In this document: piece after piece, positions 61,639 through 64,000 of the stretch
Numbering within the stretch: position 1 is the first letter of the stretch
Layout: the number at the start of each line of letters is the position of its first letter
Source: an uncultured Blautia sp.
Lineage (GTDB): Bacteria; Bacillota; Clostridia; Lachnospirales; Lachnospiraceae
Direction: 5' to 3'
Assembly (NCBI GenBank): GCA_900556555.1
Contig: USPF01000001.1
Span: 3,300 to 67,299, forward strand
Length of the DNA stretch: 64,000 bases
Made by a program: the position numbers and the translations under genes
The notes under the pieces: model-generated
What the model saw: only the letters and a program-made list of their open reading frames with translations
Databases searched by the model: none
Told to the model about the DNA's origin: nothing

Positions 61639-62781
61639 TTATACAATCTGATGTTTTGCGATAAATACTGGGAAAGTATCAGTTCCTTTTACCTGTTTTC
61701 CTTCTGTAATAGTTACATTCTTATCAGAGATCACATACTCGATATCTGCTCCAGCTTCCACTACAGTATCCTGCATTAGTACACAGTTTCTTACTTTTGC
61801 ACCTTTTCCGACCTTAACACCTCTAAACAGCACACTGTTTTCTACATCGCCTTCGATAACACAGCCATCTGCTGCCATGATGTTTTTCACTTTTGCCCCA
61901 TCCATGTATCTGGTCGGGTTATCATCACGAATCTTAGTGTAAATCTGGTTTCCCTCAAACAGCCCGTCCAGGTTTTTTTCTTCCAGAAGCTTCATATTTT
62001 CATCGAAGTAACTCTTCATATCACAAATACGTGCAGAATAGCCTTCAAATTTATACGCATGAACATTCAGTTTTTCCAGATTTGGTACCAGAATGTCACG
62101 TTCAAAATATGTATAACCTCTTACAAATGTGGTATTTACCAGATTAATCAGCAATTCTCTATCCAGAATGTAAATATTCATACCCAGATTCTGTTTCTTG
62201 TCTTCATCAAGATTAATATAAATCTCTTTGACTCTTTCATCTTCAATACCGAATGCATAGTACATTGCTGTACTGGAAGCTGGTTTGTGTCTCATTCCTT
62301 CCGGAATTTCTTCTTCTTTATAAACAGCAGTAATATCTGCACCACTGGCAATATGTGCATCCATCAATGCATTGAAATTAAAATTCACAGCAATATTGGC
62401 ATCTGACATTACTACATATTTTTCTTTCTGATGTTTCAGGAAATCCAGAATACTTGCCAAAGCTTCTACACGGCCAGTAAATACCTTGACTTGTTTTTCT
62501 GCAAATGGAGGAATAATATTCAGCCCGCCGTTTTTACGTGTTAAGTCCCATGCACGGCCCGAGCCTAAGTGGTCCATAAGAGAAAGGTAATTCTGACGTA
62601 CCAGTATAGATACGTTGCCGATTCCGCTGTTTACCATGCTGGACAGGATAAAGTCTACCATACGGTAACGTCCTGCAAATGGAATAGAAGCCATTAAACG
62701 TTTGCTTACCAGTTCCGGAACCAGAGTATCATAGCTGTTTGGGAAAATAATGCCTAAAGCATCTGCGTTAAGATTTACCAT
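61639..62781 (-). CDS. glgD: Glucose-1-phosphate adenylyltransferase subunit GlgD
   Basis: A 380-residue GlgC paralogue found with GlgC in Firmicutes. Residues [37 protein letters not shown] show the nucleotidyltransferase fold but lack the GGxGxRL motif of the catalytic subunit, so it is thought to be a regulatory/accessory subunit of the ADP-glucose pyrophosphorylase complex. C-terminal left-handed beta-helix repeats are present ([37 protein letters not shown]). Its start overlaps the glgC stop by 7 nt. Confidence 0.94.
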   Translation of the reverse strand: MVNLNADALGIIFPNSYDTLVPELVSKRLMASIPFAGRYRMVDFILSSMVNSGIGNVSILVRQNYLSLMDHLGSGRAWDLTRKNGGLNIIPPFAEKQVKVFTGRVEALASILDFLKHQKEKYVVMSDANIAVNFNFNALMDAHIASGADITAVYKEEEIPEGMRHKPASSTAMYYAFGIEDERVKEIYINLDEDKKQNLGMNIYILDRELLINLVNTTFVRGYTYFERDILVPNLEKLNVHAYKFEGYSARICDMKSYFDENMKLLEEKNLDGLFEGNQIYTKIRDDNPTRYMDGAKVKNIMAADGCVIEGDVENSVLFRGVKVGKGAKVRNCVLMQDTVVEAGADIEYVISDKNVTITEGKQVKGTDTFPVFIAKHQIV

Positions 62782-63983
62782 TGTTCTTCACCACCTTTTA
62801 CATTCTCACTAACCATTGCATTTGGCCCGATTTTAGCATTGTCCCCGACATAGACACCTGGTCCTACGGTTGCCACGCCTTTTTCGCCATCTGCCGGCAT
62901 TGCACCTACTACTGCATTCTCACCAATCACTGCATTTTCTGCAACAATACAGTGTTTTACAACAGCACCTGCCTTAATAATGGTTCCACCCATAACTACT
63001 GCGTCTTCTACTTCAGCGCCTTCTTCCACACGGACACCAGCGTATAAGATAGAATGTTTTACATGACCATCAATACGGCATCCATCTGTAATCATGGAGT
63101 TTTCTACTACTGCATTCTTGCTGATCTTATGACCGGTCATACCACTGTTGCGGCTATAAATCTTCCAGTCATCATCAAACAGATTAATACCGCTGTGTTC
63201 TGGGTCGAGAACCTCCATATTTGCTTCCCACAGGGAAGAGATGGTTCCTACATCTTTCCAGTAACCGTTGAAACGGTATGCATACATCGCACGGTTATCA
63301 CGGAGCAGGTTCGGAATAATGTTATTACCAAAATCATTTTCAGAATTTGGATCTGCTTCGTCTTCTGTCAGGTATTTTTTCAGAATATCCCAGTTAAAGA
63401 TATAGATACCCATAGAGGCCAGATTAGACTTTGGATTCTTTGGTTTTTCCTGGAATTCGGAAATCTTATCATTTTCATCTGTTACCATTAAGCCGAAACG
63501 GGAAGCTTCATCCCACGGAACTTCCATAACAGCTACACTGAACTCTGCATTTTTTTCCTTATGGAATTTCAGGAATTCACTGTAATCCTGTTTGCAGATC
63601 TGATCACCGGAAAGGATGATAACATACTGTGGATTATATCTTTCAATGAAAGAAAGGTTCTGATAAATCGCATTTGCAGTACCTTTGTACCAGTCAGAAC
63701 CAGATGCTTGCTGATATGGTGGCAATACATGAACACCACCGTAGAGACGGTCTAAATCCCAAGGTTGTCCGTTTCCAATATATTCGTTCAGTACTAATGG
63801 CTGATACTGTGTCAAAATACCAACAGTGTCAATACCAGAGTTAATGCAGTTTGATAACGGAAAGTCAATAATACGGTATTTTCCGCCAAAAGGAACTGCA
63901 GGTTTTGCCAGTTTCTGGGTCAGTGCATATAATCTGGATCCCTGTCCGCCGGCAAGAAGCATTGCAATCATTTCTTTTGCCAT
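62775..63983 (-). CDS. glgC: Glucose-1-phosphate adenylyltransferase GlgC
   Basis: Makes ADP-glucose for glycogen synthesis. The 402-residue catalytic subunit has the NTP site [43 protein letters not shown], the regulatory-type [11 protein letters not shown] and the sugar-phosphate region GIYIFNWD. It ends in hexapeptide (left-handed beta-helix) repeats. AGGGGGAATTAAA lies before the ATG at 63983 near the window edge. glgC-glgD form an operon; the glycogen debranching gene glgX is 28 kb away. Confidence 0.95.
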   Translation of the reverse strand: MAKEMIAMLLAGGQGSRLYALTQKLAKPAVPFGGKYRIIDFPLSNCINSGIDTVGILTQYQPLVLNEYIGNGQPWDLDRLYGGVHVLPPYQQASGSDWYKGTANAIYQNLSFIERYNPQYVIILSGDQICKQDYSEFLKFHKEKNAEFSVAVMEVPWDEASRFGLMVTDENDKISEFQEKPKNPKSNLASMGIYIFNWDILKKYLTEDEADPNSENDFGNNIIPNLLRDNRAMYAYRFNGYWKDVGTISSLWEANMEVLDPEHSGINLFDDDWKIYSRNSGMTGHKISKNAVVENSMITDGCRIDGHVKHSILYAGVRVEEGAEVEDAVVMGGTIIKAGAVVKHCIVAENAVIGENAVVGAMPADGEKGVATVGPGVYVGDNAKIGPNAMVSENVKGGEEQW

Positions 63984-64000
63984 TTTAATTCCCCCTAGTT

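Overview
The window looks like the chromosome of a spore-forming gut Firmicute of the Lachnospiraceae type, Blautia-like by my recollection of related proteins. The basis is moderately AT-rich DNA, strong AGGAGG ribosome binding sites, the sporulation sigma factor SigG, a GlgC/GlgD glycogen pair, a T-box and a lysine riboswitch, tRNAs without an encoded CCA, and many lipoprotein or TRAP-type uptake systems. No phage, plasmid or CRISPR signal was seen.

Layout. 1-11 kb: the 3' end of a YitT-like gene, then minus-strand housekeeping genes: an energy-coupling-factor transporter core with truA, a HAD-GNAT fusion, and the protein quality-control run tig-clpP-clpX-lon-engB. 11-18 kb: small accessory genes (DJ-1-like, GNATs, CYTH, an orphan substrate-binding lipoprotein), and between them a 536-bp MITE-like element with inverted-repeat ends. 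18-25 kb: proC, then a complete ribose regulon (a LacI-type repressor facing rbsKDACB) with three copies of one operator. 25-36 kb: tRNA-Met and tRNA-Val, deoB, sigG, a lysine-riboswitch-controlled NhaC-type transporter, an LCP cell-wall enzyme, a cytidylate-kinase-like protein, and the operon udp-cdd-glgX. 36-43 kb: a TRAP transporter controlled by a T-box, in which the large permease and the binding protein are one polypeptide; divergent from it are ilvB-ilvN, followed by a MATE pump with its MarR regulator.

43.6-59.7 kb is the most unusual part: one minus-strand, operon-like locus. In transcription order it encodes a membrane-anchored Lys/Pro/Glu-rich stalk protein, a 3,677-residue secreted M26-type zinc metalloprotease set between beta-helix-like modules, a 41-residue peptide whose start codon overlaps the protease stop codon, a terminator-like hairpin, a NodB-like anchored protein, a PqqD-type recognition protein, an HprK-like kinase, a Ser/His signal-peptidase-like protein and an ABC exporter. 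I interpret this as a candidate peptide (RiPP-like) system coupled to a giant surface protease. It has a lasso-peptide-like kinase and recognition element but no lasso cyclase or transglutaminase-type leader protease.

60-64 kb: guaB, split by an apparent single-base deletion, and glgC-glgD. Coordinates of starts were adjusted where a ribosome binding site decides the start. All family assignments come from reading motifs; no database search was run.
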